Origin: Micromonospora aurantiaca ATCC 27029
GTDB lineage: Bacteria; Actinomycetota; Actinomycetes; Mycobacteriales; Micromonosporaceae
Reading direction: 5' to 3'
DNA length: 64,000 nt
NCBI RefSeq assembly: GCF_000145235.1
Contig: NC_014391.1
Coordinates: forward strand, 1,116,001 to 1,180,000
The position numbers and the translations under genes were made by a program. Below, piece after piece: positions 42,122 to 51,288 of this stretch (positions are counted from its first letter, which is position 1; every line of letters begins with the position of its first letter). The notes beneath the pieces are model-generated. The model searched no databases, had not been told where the DNA came from, and saw only the letters and a program-made list of their open reading frames with translations.

Positions 42122-42175
42122 GTGTTAAGCGGGGGCCCCTGCTCTACCGGAGACGTTAAGAAGGGGCCCCTCCTT
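42122..42175. repeat. Two copies of a GTTAAG-x-GGGGCCCC element
   Basis: Copies at 42124-42143 (GTTAAGCGGGGGCCCCTGCT) and 42155-42174 (GTTAAGAAGGGGCCCCTCCT), separated by 11 bases. Each has a palindromic GGGGCCCC core. A family that looks familiar from Micromonospora intergenic regions. The second copy supplies the last codons and the stop of the threonine synthase gene. Confidence 0.7.
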
Positions 42176-43337
42176 GCACCAGGCCGGGGTATTTCAGGCC
42201 GGCGCCGGTGTTGAGCACCACCACGCGCTCCCCGGGCCGGATCCACCCGCCCGCGCGCAGGTGCCGGGCGGCGGTCAGGCAGGCCGCGCCCTCCGGGCAG
42301 AGCAGCAGCCCTTCCCGGGCGGCGAAGTCACGCAGGTCGGTGAGGATCTCCGCGTCGTCCACCGCGATCGCGGTGCCGGCGCTGTCCCGCAGCGCGGACA
42401 GGATCAGCTCGTCGCCGAGCGGCGCGGGCACGGTGATGCCGAACGCGACGGTGTGCGCGTCCTCCCACGGGGTGACGCGCTCCTCCCCGGCCGCGAACGC
42501 CCGCACGATCGGCGCGCACCCGGTGGACTGCACCGCGACCAGCCGGGGCAGCCGGTCCTCCACCCAGCCCAGTTCGCGCAGCTCGTGCAGCGCCTTGTGG
42601 ATGCCGATCAGCCCGACGCCACCGCCGGTCGGATAGACGATCACGTCGGGCACCTGCCAGCCGAGCTGCTCGACGATCTCGTACCCCATGGTCTTCTTGC
42701 CTTCGAGGCGGTACGGCTCGCGCAGCGTGCCGGCGTCGAAGATCCCCCCGTCCGACCCGGCGATCAGCTCGGCGATGTCCCGGCCCGCGTCGTTGATCAG
42801 GCCGTCGATCAGCCGCAGGTCGGCGCCGGCGGCGAGGCACTCCTCGCGGCAGATCGTCGGCGCGGCCAGCGGCATGGCGATCGTCGCGCCCATCCCGGCC
42901 CGCGCCGCGTACGTGGCCCAGGCCGCGCCGGCGTTGCCGTTCGTGGGCATGGCGATCCGCTTCACGCCCAGCTCCCGGGCCCGGCTCACGCCCACCGACG
43001 CGCCGCGCGCCTTGAACGACCCGGTCGGGGCCAGCCCCTCGTCCTTGACGATCAGGTCCGCGATGCCGATCTCGTGGCCGTACGCCGGCGCGCGCCACAT
43101 CGGCGTCCAGCCCTCGCCCAGCGTGGTGACGAAGCGGGGATCGGCCACCGGCAGCAGCTCCCGGTAGCGCCACAGGTCGGCCGGGCGCAGCCCGAACTGC
43201 TCCGGGGCGACCGTGGCGGCCACCGCGGCGAGGTCGTAGCGGGCCAGCAGCGGCGAGCCGCAGCCGCACAGGTTCTGCAACACGTCGGCCGGGTGTTCAC
43301 TGCCGCAGCGCGGGCACTCCAGGTGCGTCAGGTGCAC
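42156..43337 (-). CDS. thrC: Threonine synthase
   Basis: 393 residues, fold type II PLP enzyme. N-terminal zinc ribbon-like cysteines (8, 11, 24, 26), PLP lysine Lys109 in GSFKARGASVG, and the phosphate cup PTGGGVGLIG. Converts O-phosphohomoserine to threonine. The chain ends GLKYPGLVQGGAPS: the last five codons and the TAA lie in a repeat element, so the native C-terminus may have been replaced. Follows the LigD-like gene by 8 bases, which suggests co-transcription. It may also be a threonine synthase-like paralogue, since thrA/thrB are not adjacent. Confidence 0.88.
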   Translation of the reverse strand: MHLTHLECPRCGSEHPADVLQNLCGCGSPLLARYDLAAVAATVAPEQFGLRPADLWRYRELLPVADPRFVTTLGEGWTPMWRAPAYGHEIGIADLIVKDEGLAPTGSFKARGASVGVSRARELGVKRIAMPTNGNAGAAWATYAARAGMGATIAMPLAAPTICREECLAAGADLRLIDGLINDAGRDIAELIAGSDGGIFDAGTLREPYRLEGKKTMGYEIVEQLGWQVPDVIVYPTGGGVGLIGIHKALHELRELGWVEDRLPRLVAVQSTGCAPIVRAFAAGEERVTPWEDAHTVAFGITVPAPLGDELILSALRDSAGTAIAVDDAEILTDLRDFAAREGLLLCPEGAACLTAARHLRAGGWIRPGERVVVLNTGAGLKYPGLVQGGAPS

Positions 43338-43345
43338 GGTGGTCC

Positions 43346-44380
43346 TCAGCTCGCGTCGATGCTCAGCCAGTGCCGGCTGCGCCGGCCCGGCTCGTACGGG
43401 GAGTCGAGGCGTTTCGCCACCACTCCCGGGAGCCCCTGCTCACGGGCGGCCCGTAGGGCGTCCGCGCCGACTCCCGGGAACCACGGCGGAGTCTGCCAGT
43501 GCGGACCGGTGAGCGCCAGACCGTCGAGCAGGTCACGGCGTTGCGCGTACGGCACGTCGAGGCTGGACACGCCCTCCAGCCAGAGCAGGTCGACGGCGAG
43601 GAACTGCCCGTCGCGCCGGGTCGGCGGACGGACCCTCCCGGCCGGGTCGATCCTTACCAGCACGCCGTCGATCACCGCCTCGGCCGGGGCCAGCGCCTCG
43701 GCCATCGCCCGCGTCCACGGGTAATCCCCGGTGACCTCCGTGTCGTCGCCGTCGAGCAGCCGCAGCCGGCCGCCCGAGACGTACGCCATCGCGCGCACGC
43801 CCGCCCAGCGCAGCTCGTACCCCCAGGCGGCGGCGTCGCGCGGCAGCCGCCCGCCCTCGGCGGGCAGCATCGGGCGGACCAGCTCGGGCATCGGCGTCCA
43901 GCCCTCCGGCGCCGGGTCGGTACGCCTGATCATCCAGTCCCGGCCCCGGCCGCCGGTGGCGAACAGCACGTACCGGCCCTTCGTGCGCTCGCCGTCCAGC
44001 ACCACGATCACCTCGTCGTCGCGCCACTTCTCCGCGCGGTAGGTGCCGGTGTCGTGCACGATCATCCGCCCGCCGCCGTACTCCCCGGCGGGGATCTCCC
44101 CGTGGAACGTCAGGTACTCCATCGGGTGGTCCTCGGTGTGCACGGCCAAATGGTTGCGGCCCGGGTCGCGGGGCAGGCCGCGCGGCACGGCCCAGGAGGC
44201 CAGCACGCCGTCGTGCTCCAGCCGCAGGTCCCAGTGCAGGCTCCGGGCGTGGTGCTGCTGGATGACGAAGCGGGGTGCGCGCCGCGCCGACCGCTTCCGC
44301 CCGGGAGCCCGCTCGGGCACCGGTTCCGGGGTACGCGCGGCGTCCCGTTTCCGCCGGTACTCCTCCAGCCGGTCCGCCAT
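43346..44380 (-). CDS. LigD-like 3'-phosphoesterase with degenerate ligase domain
   Basis: 344 residues. Residues 1-155 hold the 3'-phosphoesterase domain of NHEJ LigD: FVIQQHHARSLHWDLRLEHDG (split), SWAVPRG, EDHPMEY, GEIPAGEYGGG. Residues 170-344 follow the ATP-dependent ligase nucleotidyltransferase fold, but motif I reads YELRWAGVR (Arg191, Ala193) where KxDG is required, and the motif EGVVAK is PGVVAK. No adenylated lysine is left, so the ligase half should be dead and the end-processing half may work. A separate LigD or Ku was not seen here. Gene ends 8 bases before thrC. Confidence 0.88.
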   Translation of the reverse strand: MADRLEEYRRKRDAARTPEPVPERAPGRKRSARRAPRFVIQQHHARSLHWDLRLEHDGVLASWAVPRGLPRDPGRNHLAVHTEDHPMEYLTFHGEIPAGEYGGGRMIVHDTGTYRAEKWRDDEVIVVLDGERTKGRYVLFATGGRGRDWMIRRTDPAPEGWTPMPELVRPMLPAEGGRLPRDAAAWGYELRWAGVRAMAYVSGGRLRLLDGDDTEVTGDYPWTRAMAEALAPAEAVIDGVLVRIDPAGRVRPPTRRDGQFLAVDLLWLEGVSSLDVPYAQRRDLLDGLALTGPHWQTPPWFPGVGADALRAAREQGLPGVVAKRLDSPYEPGRRSRHWLSIDAS

Positions 44381-44445
44381 CCCCGCATCCTCCCCCAGAC
44401 GCGCCGTGCGCGCCGGGATGCCGGTGTGTGTGCGGCGAACCGGGG

Positions 44446-44451
44446 TAGAAC
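44446..44451 (+). promoter_or_regulatory. -10-like box before the aldo/keto reductase gene
   Basis: TAGAAC, 7 bases before the ATG at 44459. Same distance as the other leaderless-type boxes. Confidence 0.4.
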
Positions 44452-44458
44452 GGGGGAC

Positions 44459-45241
44459 ATGGACAGCGACCAGCCCACCCTTCCGCTCGCCGGCGACGTC
44501 CGGATCCCGCTGCTCGGCTTCGGCACGTGGCAGGCCACCGGCGAGGCCGGGTGCCAGGCGGTGCTCGCCGCGCTGGACGCCGGCTACCGCCACATCGACA
44601 CGGCCACGATGTACGGCAACGAGAAGGAGGTCGGGCGGGCGGTCAAGGAGAGCGGGCTGCGCCGGGAGGACGTCTTCATCACCACGAAGCTGCCGCCGGA
44701 CCGGGTGGGCCGGGAGCGGGAGACCATCGAGGCCAGCCTGGCCGCCCTGGACACCGACTACGTCGACCTGTGGCTGGTGCACTGGCCGCCGTCCGCGCCC
44801 GGCGACAGCATCCCGGTGTGGCGGGAGATGCTCGCCGCGCGGGACGAGAACATGGCGCGCACGGTCGGGGTGAGCAACTACTCGATCGGCCAGATCGACG
44901 AGCTGATCCAGGCCACCGAGGAGACGCCGGCGGTCAACCAGATCCGCTGGAGCCCGTCGCTGTACGACAGGCACACGCACGCCGCCCACCGGGACCGGGG
45001 CGTGGCGCTGGAGGGGTACAGCCCGTTCAAAGCCAGCGACCTGTCCGACCCGGTGCTGGTCCGCATCGCCCAGGCGCACGACGTGTCACCGGCCCAGGTG
45101 GTGCTGCGCTGGCACATCGACCACGAGATCGTGGTCATCCCGAAGTCGGTCACGCCGGAGCGCATCCGTGCCAACGTCGACGTGTTCGGGTTCTCGCTCA
45201 CCGCCGAGGAGATGCGCGACATCGACGCGCTCGCCGGCTGA
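44459..45241 (+). CDS. Aldo/keto reductase (third copy)
   Basis: 260 residues. Tetrad in GYRHIDTATMYGNE, FITTKLP and LWLVHWPPS; NADPH motif IPKSVTPERIRANV. Shorter than the 13298 enzyme and missing part of the C-terminal loop, which usually means broad small-aldehyde specificity. Substrate unknown. Convergent with the cellulase gene over a strong terminator. Confidence 0.94.
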   Translation: MDSDQPTLPLAGDVRIPLLGFGTWQATGEAGCQAVLAALDAGYRHIDTATMYGNEKEVGRAVKESGLRREDVFITTKLPPDRVGRERETIEASLAALDTDYVDLWLVHWPPSAPGDSIPVWREMLAARDENMARTVGVSNYSIGQIDELIQATEETPAVNQIRWSPSLYDRHTHAAHRDRGVALEGYSPFKASDLSDPVLVRIAQAHDVSPAQVVLRWHIDHEIVVIPKSVTPERIRANVDVFGFSLTAEEMRDIDALAG

Positions 45242-45256
45242 GACGTACCCGCAGAG

Positions 45257-45287
45257 AGGGGCGCGGTCCGCAGCGGACCGCGCCCCT
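45257..45287. terminator. Bidirectional hairpin terminator
   Basis: Perfect 14-base arms AGGGGCGCGGTCCG / CGGACCGCGCCCCT around CAG, followed by TTCC, between convergent stops at 45241 and 45303. Confidence 0.75.
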
Positions 45288-45302
45288 TTCCGCGTGCGGT
45301 GG

Positions 45303-46451
45303 TCAGCCGCGGGCGCAGGTGGAGCCGTTGAGCGTGAAGCTGCTCGGCGCGGAGTAGCTGCCGTTCAGCGTCGCCTGGTAGCCGAAGCTGGTCGACGCGC
45401 CGGGCGCCAGCGTGCCGTTGTAGCCGGCGTTGCGGGCGGTCACCGCCGAGCCGCTCTGGCTCACGGTGGCGTTCCACGCGTTGGTGACTGTCTGCCCGGA
45501 GGGCAGGTTGTAGTTCAGCGTCCAGCCGTTGATCGTGCCGGAGCCGGTGTTCTTGACCGTCACGTCGGCGGTGAAGCCGTTGTTCCACACGTTCGCCGCC
45601 TTGTAGGTGACGGTGCACGACGCGCCGCCCGACGGCGGGGGCGTGGTCGGCGCCGACGTGGTCGGCGGCGCCGACGTGGGCGGCGGGTTCGAGCCGGTGT
45701 TGACGCTCTGCGAGAACGAGTTCACCGCGAGCCCGACGCCGCCCTGCCACGGCTCGAAGCCGGCCTGGATGCTGGTCAGGTACCAGTCGTTGGTGATCGC
45801 ACCCCGGTTACGGGTGTCGTTGATGAACGCCATCGCGTCGAAGCTGAAGCTGGGGATGGCCGACGGCGACAGGTACGAGATGACGTTGTTGGAGCCGTTG
45901 CTGCCGCGCCAGACCTCCCAGGTGCGGCCGGCGATGCTGGCGGTGCCGACCGGGGAGCCGATGGGCTGGATCGAGCCCTGCCGGTTGAGCCAGATCATGA
46001 TCTCCATCTGGTTCACGCCGTCGCGCTTGGGCGACGGGTCGAGCCAGATGTCGTACGACGCGTTGAAGATCGCGCCGCTGACGTAGTTGTAGCTGATGCT
46101 GGACGGTGCGCTGCTGATGTTCTTCACCTGCACCGGCAGGTTCGTGCCGGGCGAGCAGTTGGTGTAGTGGCAGCCCACGAAGATCGACGGGTACGCGACC
46201 GGTGCCCCGTTGGTCGGCGCGGAGCCGTCCGCGCGGGTGATCGAGAAGCCGGTCGAGGTGACGTTGATGCACTGCTGGGCACTGGTGCCCCAGCGGTTGT
46301 TCTGCACCACGTACTTGCCGCCGATGGTGGTCGAGCCGTACTGCTCGCAGATCTGGGTGTCGGCGGAGGCGGTGCCGCCGAGCGCGACGGCGACGAGGGT
46401 GCCGGCGGCCAGCAGTCCGGCTGCCGCGAGGGCCCTGAGTGGACGCTTCAT
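45303..46451 (-). CDS. Secreted endoglucanase, GH12 with C-terminal CBM2
   Basis: 382 residues. Signal peptide (MKRPLRALAAAGLLAAGTLVAVALG, cut near TASA). Catalytic GH12 domain about 31-250: nucleophile Glu150 in QMEIMIWLN, acid/base Glu233 in QAGFEPWQGG, WYLTSIQ. A Pro/Thr/Ser linker (PPPTSAPPTTSAPTT) leads to CBM2 (279-382) with conserved Trp residues (ANVWNNGF, INGWTLNYN, NAWNATV) and terminal disulfide cysteines. Cuts beta-1,4-glucan and binds cellulose outside the cell. A CebR-type box lies 52-65 bases upstream, so it should be induced by cello-oligosaccharides. Confidence 0.95.
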   Translation of the reverse strand: MKRPLRALAAAGLLAAGTLVAVALGGTASADTQICEQYGSTTIGGKYVVQNNRWGTSAQQCINVTSTGFSITRADGSAPTNGAPVAYPSIFVGCHYTNCSPGTNLPVQVKNISSAPSSISYNYVSGAIFNASYDIWLDPSPKRDGVNQMEIMIWLNRQGSIQPIGSPVGTASIAGRTWEVWRGSNGSNNVISYLSPSAIPSFSFDAMAFINDTRNRGAITNDWYLTSIQAGFEPWQGGVGLAVNSFSQSVNTGSNPPPTSAPPTTSAPTTPPPSGGASCTVTYKAANVWNNGFTADVTVKNTGSGTINGWTLNYNLPSGQTVTNAWNATVSQSGSAVTARNAGYNGTLAPGASTSFGYQATLNGSYSAPSSFTLNGSTCARG

Positions 46452-46777
46452 GATGCTCCTTGGCTCGGCGCGGGACGGCGCCGGTTCGGTCGGTGATACG
46501 GGCGGGAGCGCTCCCACGATGCAAGGAATACATTTACATGTCTCAAATCATTGCGCAATTGCGCCGGGCTCGTTAACGCTCCGCGTCCGGCCGGTGGCAC
46601 GGCGGAGAGCCGCGACCGCCCCCTTCCCCCAGATGGAGGCGGGATTCCTGCCGGTGGGACGGGGTGTGCCGCCGACCGGCGGCTCGCGCCAGGGCGCATG
46701 GGCACTTCCGCCGCCTGGTTGCGGCGAGTAATGTCTTGCCTCCAACGCGTTCCGATCCCCCTCCGGAGGCGTACCCC
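46452..46777. other. Divergent intergenic region of 326 bases
   Basis: Control region of the cellulase gene with the CebR-like box and an AT-rich patch (46520-46575) that probably carries its promoter; no gene seen. Confidence 0.6.
46503..46516. promoter_or_regulatory. CebR-type operator
   Basis: CGGGAGCGCTCCCA, one base from the 14-base CebR consensus TGGGAGCGCTCCCA of cellulolytic actinobacteria. The 12-base core is a perfect palindrome. CebR is a LacI-family repressor released by cellobiose and longer cello-oligosaccharides. Confidence 0.85.
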
Positions 46778-47887
46778 GTGATGGGTGGTTCCCCCCTGCG
46801 CATCCTCGTCGTCGGCGCGGGCATCGCCGGCCTCGCCGTGGCCCGGGCGCTGCGCCTGGCGGGGTTCCGGCCCGACGTCACCGAGCGGCTGCCACCCACC
46901 GAGTCGATCGACTCCGGCCTCTACCTGCCCGGCAACGCCGCCCGGGCGATGCGCCGGCTCGACCTCGACGGGCCGCTGCGCCCGCTCGGCCAGGTGATCC
47001 ACCGGCAGCGCTTCCTGGACGCCGCCGGAGCGCCGCTGTGCGAGGTCGACCTCGACGCGCTCTGGGCCGGCGTGGGGGAGTGCCGGGCGCTGCCCCGGGC
47101 CGAACTGCACCGGGTGCTGCTCACCGGCGCCGGCGGCGCGGTGCGCCACGGCGCCGAGGTGAGCACCGTCGACCTGCTGCCCGGCCGGGTCGCCGTCGGC
47201 TTCACCGACGGCACCAGCGGCGAGTACGACCTGGTCGTCGGCGCGGACGGGCCCCGCTCGGCGGTACGGACGCTCGCCGCGCTCGGCGGACCACCACGCC
47301 CCGCCGGGCAGGTGGTCTACCGCGCCCTGGTGCGCGGCGGCCCCCGGATCGCGGACTGGACCGCCCTGCTCGGCCAGCGGGCCGGGTTCCTGGTCGTGCC
47401 GCTCGGCGCCGGACGGCTCTACTGCTACGCCGACGAGGCCGGCACCGAACTGCCCGCCGACCCGCTCGCCCGCCTGCACGAGCTGTTCGGCTCGTACGGC
47501 GGCCCGGTGCCCGAGGTGCTGGCCGCGCTGGAGACCGTGTCAGTGGAACGCACCGAGGAGGTCGAGCTGGGACGCTGGTTCCACGGCCGGGTGCTGCTCG
47601 TCGGTGATGCCGCTCACGCCACCGCGCCGACGCTGTCCCAGGGCGCCGCGATGGCGCTGGAGGACGCCGTCGTGCTCGCCGAGTCGCTGCGGGCCGCCGG
47701 GAGCGTCGATGCCGCGCTGCTCGCGTACGAGAGTCGTCGCCGGCCGCGTACCCGCTGGGTGCGGGACCGGACCCGGGACCGCAACCGCACCCGCGACGTG
47801 CCGCCGGCGCTGCGCGACCCGTTGCTGCGCGGACGCGGCGGCCGGATCTTCCGGGAGCACTACCGGCTCCTGACCGGCCCGCTCTGA
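46778..47887 (+). CDS. FAD-dependent monooxygenase (UbiH/PHBH-like)
   Basis: 369 residues from GTG 46778 behind GGAGG (ATG one codon later is also possible). Rossmann start [20 protein letters not shown], the DG motif [12 protein letters not shown] and [26 protein letters not shown] are the three FAD/NADPH marks of group A flavin monooxygenases. Hydroxylates an aromatic or polyketide-like substrate; no substrate genes nearby. C-terminal stretch [10 protein letters not shown] is strongly basic. Lone gene. Confidence 0.93.
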   Translation: MMGGSPLRILVVGAGIAGLAVARALRLAGFRPDVTERLPPTESIDSGLYLPGNAARAMRRLDLDGPLRPLGQVIHRQRFLDAAGAPLCEVDLDALWAGVGECRALPRAELHRVLLTGAGGAVRHGAEVSTVDLLPGRVAVGFTDGTSGEYDLVVGADGPRSAVRTLAALGGPPRPAGQVVYRALVRGGPRIADWTALLGQRAGFLVVPLGAGRLYCYADEAGTELPADPLARLHELFGSYGGPVPEVLAALETVSVERTEEVELGRWFHGRVLLVGDAAHATAPTLSQGAAMALEDAVVLAESLRAAGSVDAALLAYESRRRPRTRWVRDRTRDRNRTRDVPPALRDPLLRGRGGRIFREHYRLLTGPL

Positions 47888-47955
47888 AAGGCGGGAGATC
47901 GTAGCCGCCCACCCCACGCGGCGAGGCCACCTACCGGGGACTATCCTCCCTACGG

Positions 47956-48018
47956 ATGACGGCTGCGCCGATGACCAGCGCGCCGAGCGGGACAACCAGA
48001 ACCGGAGGCCACTCGTGA
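47956..48018 (+). CDS. Putative 20-residue upstream ORF of ctaD
   Basis: ATG 47956 to TGA 48018 ([20 protein letters not shown]). The stop overlaps the ctaD GTG by 4 bases (GTGA), so the two can be coupled. TATCCT lies 8 bases before the ATG. Short and Thr/Ser/Pro-rich; may be a regulatory leader or only chance. Confidence 0.3.
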   Translation: MTAAPMTSAPSGTTRTGGHS

Positions 48019-49772
48019 CCACCGTCGCACCCAAGCCGGTCGTGACCCGGCCCTGGCCGGTCCGGGAGCCGGTCAAGGGGTCGGCCATCGCGCGGCTGCT
48101 GCGCACCACGGACGCGAAGCAGATCGGGATCATGTACATGGTCACCGCGTTCGTGTTCTTCATGATCGGTGGCCTGATGGCCCTGATCATGCGCGCCGAA
48201 CTCGCGCGACCGGGCCTGCAGTTCCTGTCGCCCGAGCAGTACAACCAGCTCTTCACGATGCACGGCACGATCATGCTGCTGTTCTTCGCGACGCCGATCG
48301 TGTTCGCCTTCGCGAACTACGTGGTGCCGCTGCAGATCGGCGCGCCGGACGTGTCGTTCCCCCGGCTCAACGCCTTCGCCTACTGGCTGTACCTGTTCGG
48401 TGGCACGCTCGCCACCGCGGGCTTCATCGCCCCGGGCGGCGCGGCCGACTTCGGCTGGACCGCGTACACGCCGCTGAGCACCGCCGACCACGCCCCGGGC
48501 GTGGGCGCGAACATGTGGGTCGTCGGCCTGGCCATCTCCGGTCTGGGCACGATCCTCGGCGCGGTCAACCTGATCACCACGATCCTGACCCTGCGCGCGC
48601 CCGGCATGACCATGTTCCGGATGCCGATCTTCACCTGGAACATGCTGGTCACCAGCCTGCTGGCGATCCTGGTCTTCCCGCTGCTGGCCGCCGCGCTGTT
48701 CGCGCTCGCCGCGGACCGCCTGATGGGCGCCCACGTGTACGACCCGGCGACCGGCGGGCCGATGCTGTGGCAGCACCTGTTCTGGTTCTTCGGTCACCCC
48801 GAGGTGTACATCATCGCGCTGCCGTTCTTCGGCATCATCAGCGAGATCATCCCGGTGTTCTCCCGGAAGCCGATCTTCGGCTACAAGGGCCTGGTGGCCG
48901 CCACCATCGCCATCGCCGCCCTGTCGATGAGCGTCTGGGCGCACCACATGTTCGCCACCGGCCAGGTGCTGCTGCCGTTCTTCAGCTTCCTGAGCTACCT
49001 GATCGCCGTGCCCACCGGTATGAAGTTCTTCAACTGGATCGGCACCATGTGGCGGGGCCAGATCACCTTCGAGACGCCGATGCTGTTCTCGATCGGCTTC
49101 CTGGTGACCTTCCTCTTCGGTGGTCTCACCGGTGTGCTGCTGGCCAGCCCGCCGCTCGACTTCCACCTGCACGACTCGTACTTCGTGGTGGCGCACTTCC
49201 ACTACGTGCTCTTCGGCACCATCGTGTTCGCGGTGTTCGCCGGCATCTACTTCTGGTTCCCGAAGATGTTCGGCCGGATGCTCGACGAGCGGCTCGGCAA
49301 GATTCACTTCTGGCTGACCATGATCGGCTTCCACACCACGTTCCTGGTGCAGCACTGGCTGGGCAACGAGGGCATGCCGCGCCGGTACGCCGACTACCAG
49401 GCCGCCGACGGCTTCACCACGCTGAACACGATCTCCACGATCGGCGCGTTCATCACCGGTATCTCGACGCTGCCGTTCATCTGGAACTGCTGGAAGTCGT
49501 ACAAGACCGGCCCGGTCGTCGAGGTCGACGACCCGTGGGGCCACGGCAACTCGCTCGAGTGGGCCACCAGCTCCCCGCCGCCGCTGCGCAACTTCGACCG
49601 GATGCCGCGCATCCGCTCCGAGCGGCCGGCGTTCGACGCGAAGTTCCCCGAGCTGGCCGCCGGGCAGAGCCTGGCCGGTCCGCCCGAGGGTGGCGCGAAG
49701 CCGCTGACCAGCGAGGTCAACGGTGGCGCCAGCTACCAGGAGGACACCGCAGGCAACCTCGACCAGCGCTGA
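48015..49772 (+). CDS. ctaD: Cytochrome c oxidase subunit I
   Basis: 585 residues, twelve membrane helices. Haem a ligand His83 (TMHGTIM), CuB site with the cross-linked Tyr in HPEVY (His261, Tyr265), His310-His311 (AHHMF) and HFHYV for haem a and a3. The proton-channel residues typical of A-type oxidases are kept. Terminal oxidase of the aerobic chain, in the plasma membrane, fed by the bcc complex. The other subunits (ctaC, ctaE) are not in this window. Start at GTG 48015 behind CGGAGG. Confidence 0.96.
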   Translation: MTTVAPKPVVTRPWPVREPVKGSAIARLLRTTDAKQIGIMYMVTAFVFFMIGGLMALIMRAELARPGLQFLSPEQYNQLFTMHGTIMLLFFATPIVFAFANYVVPLQIGAPDVSFPRLNAFAYWLYLFGGTLATAGFIAPGGAADFGWTAYTPLSTADHAPGVGANMWVVGLAISGLGTILGAVNLITTILTLRAPGMTMFRMPIFTWNMLVTSLLAILVFPLLAAALFALAADRLMGAHVYDPATGGPMLWQHLFWFFGHPEVYIIALPFFGIISEIIPVFSRKPIFGYKGLVAATIAIAALSMSVWAHHMFATGQVLLPFFSFLSYLIAVPTGMKFFNWIGTMWRGQITFETPMLFSIGFLVTFLFGGLTGVLLASPPLDFHLHDSYFVVAHFHYVLFGTIVFAVFAGIYFWFPKMFGRMLDERLGKIHFWLTMIGFHTTFLVQHWLGNEGMPRRYADYQAADGFTTLNTISTIGAFITGISTLPFIWNCWKSYKTGPVVEVDDPWGHGNSLEWATSSPPPLRNFDRMPRIRSERPAFDAKFPELAAGQSLAGPPEGGAKPLTSEVNGGASYQEDTAGNLDQR

Positions 49773-49789
49773 CGCAGTAGTTCAAGGCC

Positions 49790-49829
49790 GGGCGCCGCAC
49801 CCCTCAGGGGGTGCGGCGCCCGCCCTTTT
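49790..49829 (+). terminator. Terminator after ctaD
   Basis: GGGCGCCGCACCCC / GGGGTGCGGCGCCC, perfect 14-base stem with a 4-base loop, followed by GCCCTTTT. One of the few with a T-tract in this window. Confidence 0.8.
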
Positions 49830-50007
49830 CCCTCCCGCCCCGCCCCCGCCCGCCCCGTCCCCGCCCGTTCGCCGGGGTGGGGGGCGGGGTGCGGCACCAG
49901 GTCGGGGGAGTGGGGGTGTCCGGGGTGCGTGGATGCAGCCACTTCCCCGTACGGGCTTCGGCCCCGCCTCGGGGAGACACGGACTCCTTGATCACGCCGG
50001 GCGGGGG

Positions 50008-51225
50008 TCAGCGGGAGGCGAGGGCCAGGTCGGGGTCCACGGGCGGGGCGTCGACCGGGGTGCGGCGGTGGCGCAGCTCGATCGGGAGCACCGCCAGCGC
50101 CACCAGCGCGCCGATCGCGCCGGTGACCACGAAGCCCCACGCGGGCGCGGAGGCGTCGATCACCGCGCCGGCCAGCGGCGCGCCGAGCGCGATGCCGACC
50201 GTCACGGCGGAGCCGTGCAGGCCCATGGCCAGCCCTCGGACGGAGGGCGGGGCCAGCCGGCTGACCGCGTCGGAGGTGGACGCGATGGTGGGGGCGCAGA
50301 GCGCACCGGCCGGGATCAGCGCCAGGCAGAGCAGCCACCAGTGCGACCCGCCCAGCCCGACCGGGATGGTGGTGAGGCTCAGCGCGGCCATCAGCGCCAG
50401 CGGGGAGAACGAGCGGCGTACCGCGCCGTAGGCGAAGCCACCTGCCAGCGAGGCGACCGCCCAGGCGGCCAGCACGGCGCCGGTCCAGCCGACCTCGCCA
50501 CCGGACCGGAGCACGGCTACCACCGCGACGTCGGTGCCGCCGAGCACCAGCGTGGCGGCGAGGCTGACCGCCAGGACGGCGAGCAGGCGCGGGGTGAGCC
50601 ACTCGCGGCGGTGCACCGGGCGCGGGGGCCCGGCCGGCTCGTCGGCGGCCCGGATCGGCGGGTCGAGCAGCCAGAAGCAGATGCCGGAGGCGACGATCCC
50701 GGCGCCGACCGCCCAGAGCGTCAGGCGCGGCGTGACGGCGGTGGCCAGTGCCACGGCGAGTGCCGGGCCGACCATGAACGACAACTCCACGGCCATCGAG
50801 TCCAGCGCGTACGCGGGGCGGCGCTTCTCCACCGGCACGAGCGCGGCGATCGACTGGCGGACCATCGAGAAGATCGGCAGTGCGAGCAGCCCGGCGAAGA
50901 ACGCGGCCGGTAGGAGCACCGGGTACGGCAGCGTGGGCGCGGCGGACCAGAACAGCGCCTCGGCGACGGTGGTGAGCACCAGCACCGGGCGGAGCCCACG
51001 GCGGTCGATGAGCCGCCCGAGCAGCGGGGCGCCGACCGCCGCGCCGACCGTCGACGCGGCACCGACCAGGCCGGCGGCGCCGTAGCCGCGGCCCAGGTCG
51101 AGCACCACGTAGAAGGTGAGCGTCACCCCGGTGGCGGTCAGCGGCACACGGGCCAGCACCGACACCAGCAGCAACGATCGGAGACCGGGTAGGGCGAGCG
51201 CCTCCCGGTAAGGCTTCAGGTTCAC
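50008..51225 (-). CDS. MFS transporter
   Basis: 405 residues from GTG 51225 (VNLKPYREALALPGL; an ATG at 51249 is an alternative). Twelve hydrophobic segments, with the drug-efflux-type loop motif GRLIDRRGLRPVL after helix 2. Opening sequence RPYREALALPGLRSLLL-like is standard in actinobacterial efflux MFS proteins. It follows pncA by 63 bases on the same strand and could be co-transcribed, but the metabolite is unknown. Confidence 0.9.
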   Translation of the reverse strand: MNLKPYREALALPGLRSLLLVSVLARVPLTATGVTLTFYVVLDLGRGYGAAGLVGAASTVGAAVGAPLLGRLIDRRGLRPVLVLTTVAEALFWSAAPTLPYPVLLPAAFFAGLLALPIFSMVRQSIAALVPVEKRRPAYALDSMAVELSFMVGPALAVALATAVTPRLTLWAVGAGIVASGICFWLLDPPIRAADEPAGPPRPVHRREWLTPRLLAVLAVSLAATLVLGGTDVAVVAVLRSGGEVGWTGAVLAAWAVASLAGGFAYGAVRRSFSPLALMAALSLTTIPVGLGGSHWWLLCLALIPAGALCAPTIASTSDAVSRLAPPSVRGLAMGLHGSAVTVGIALGAPLAGAVIDASAPAWGFVVTGAIGALVALAVLPIELRHRRTPVDAPPVDPDLALASR

Positions 51226-51288
51226 GACGGTCCGTACCTCCGGCGCCATCCTGGGGCCGGGGTACGACACCCGCAAGCGATTACCCGG

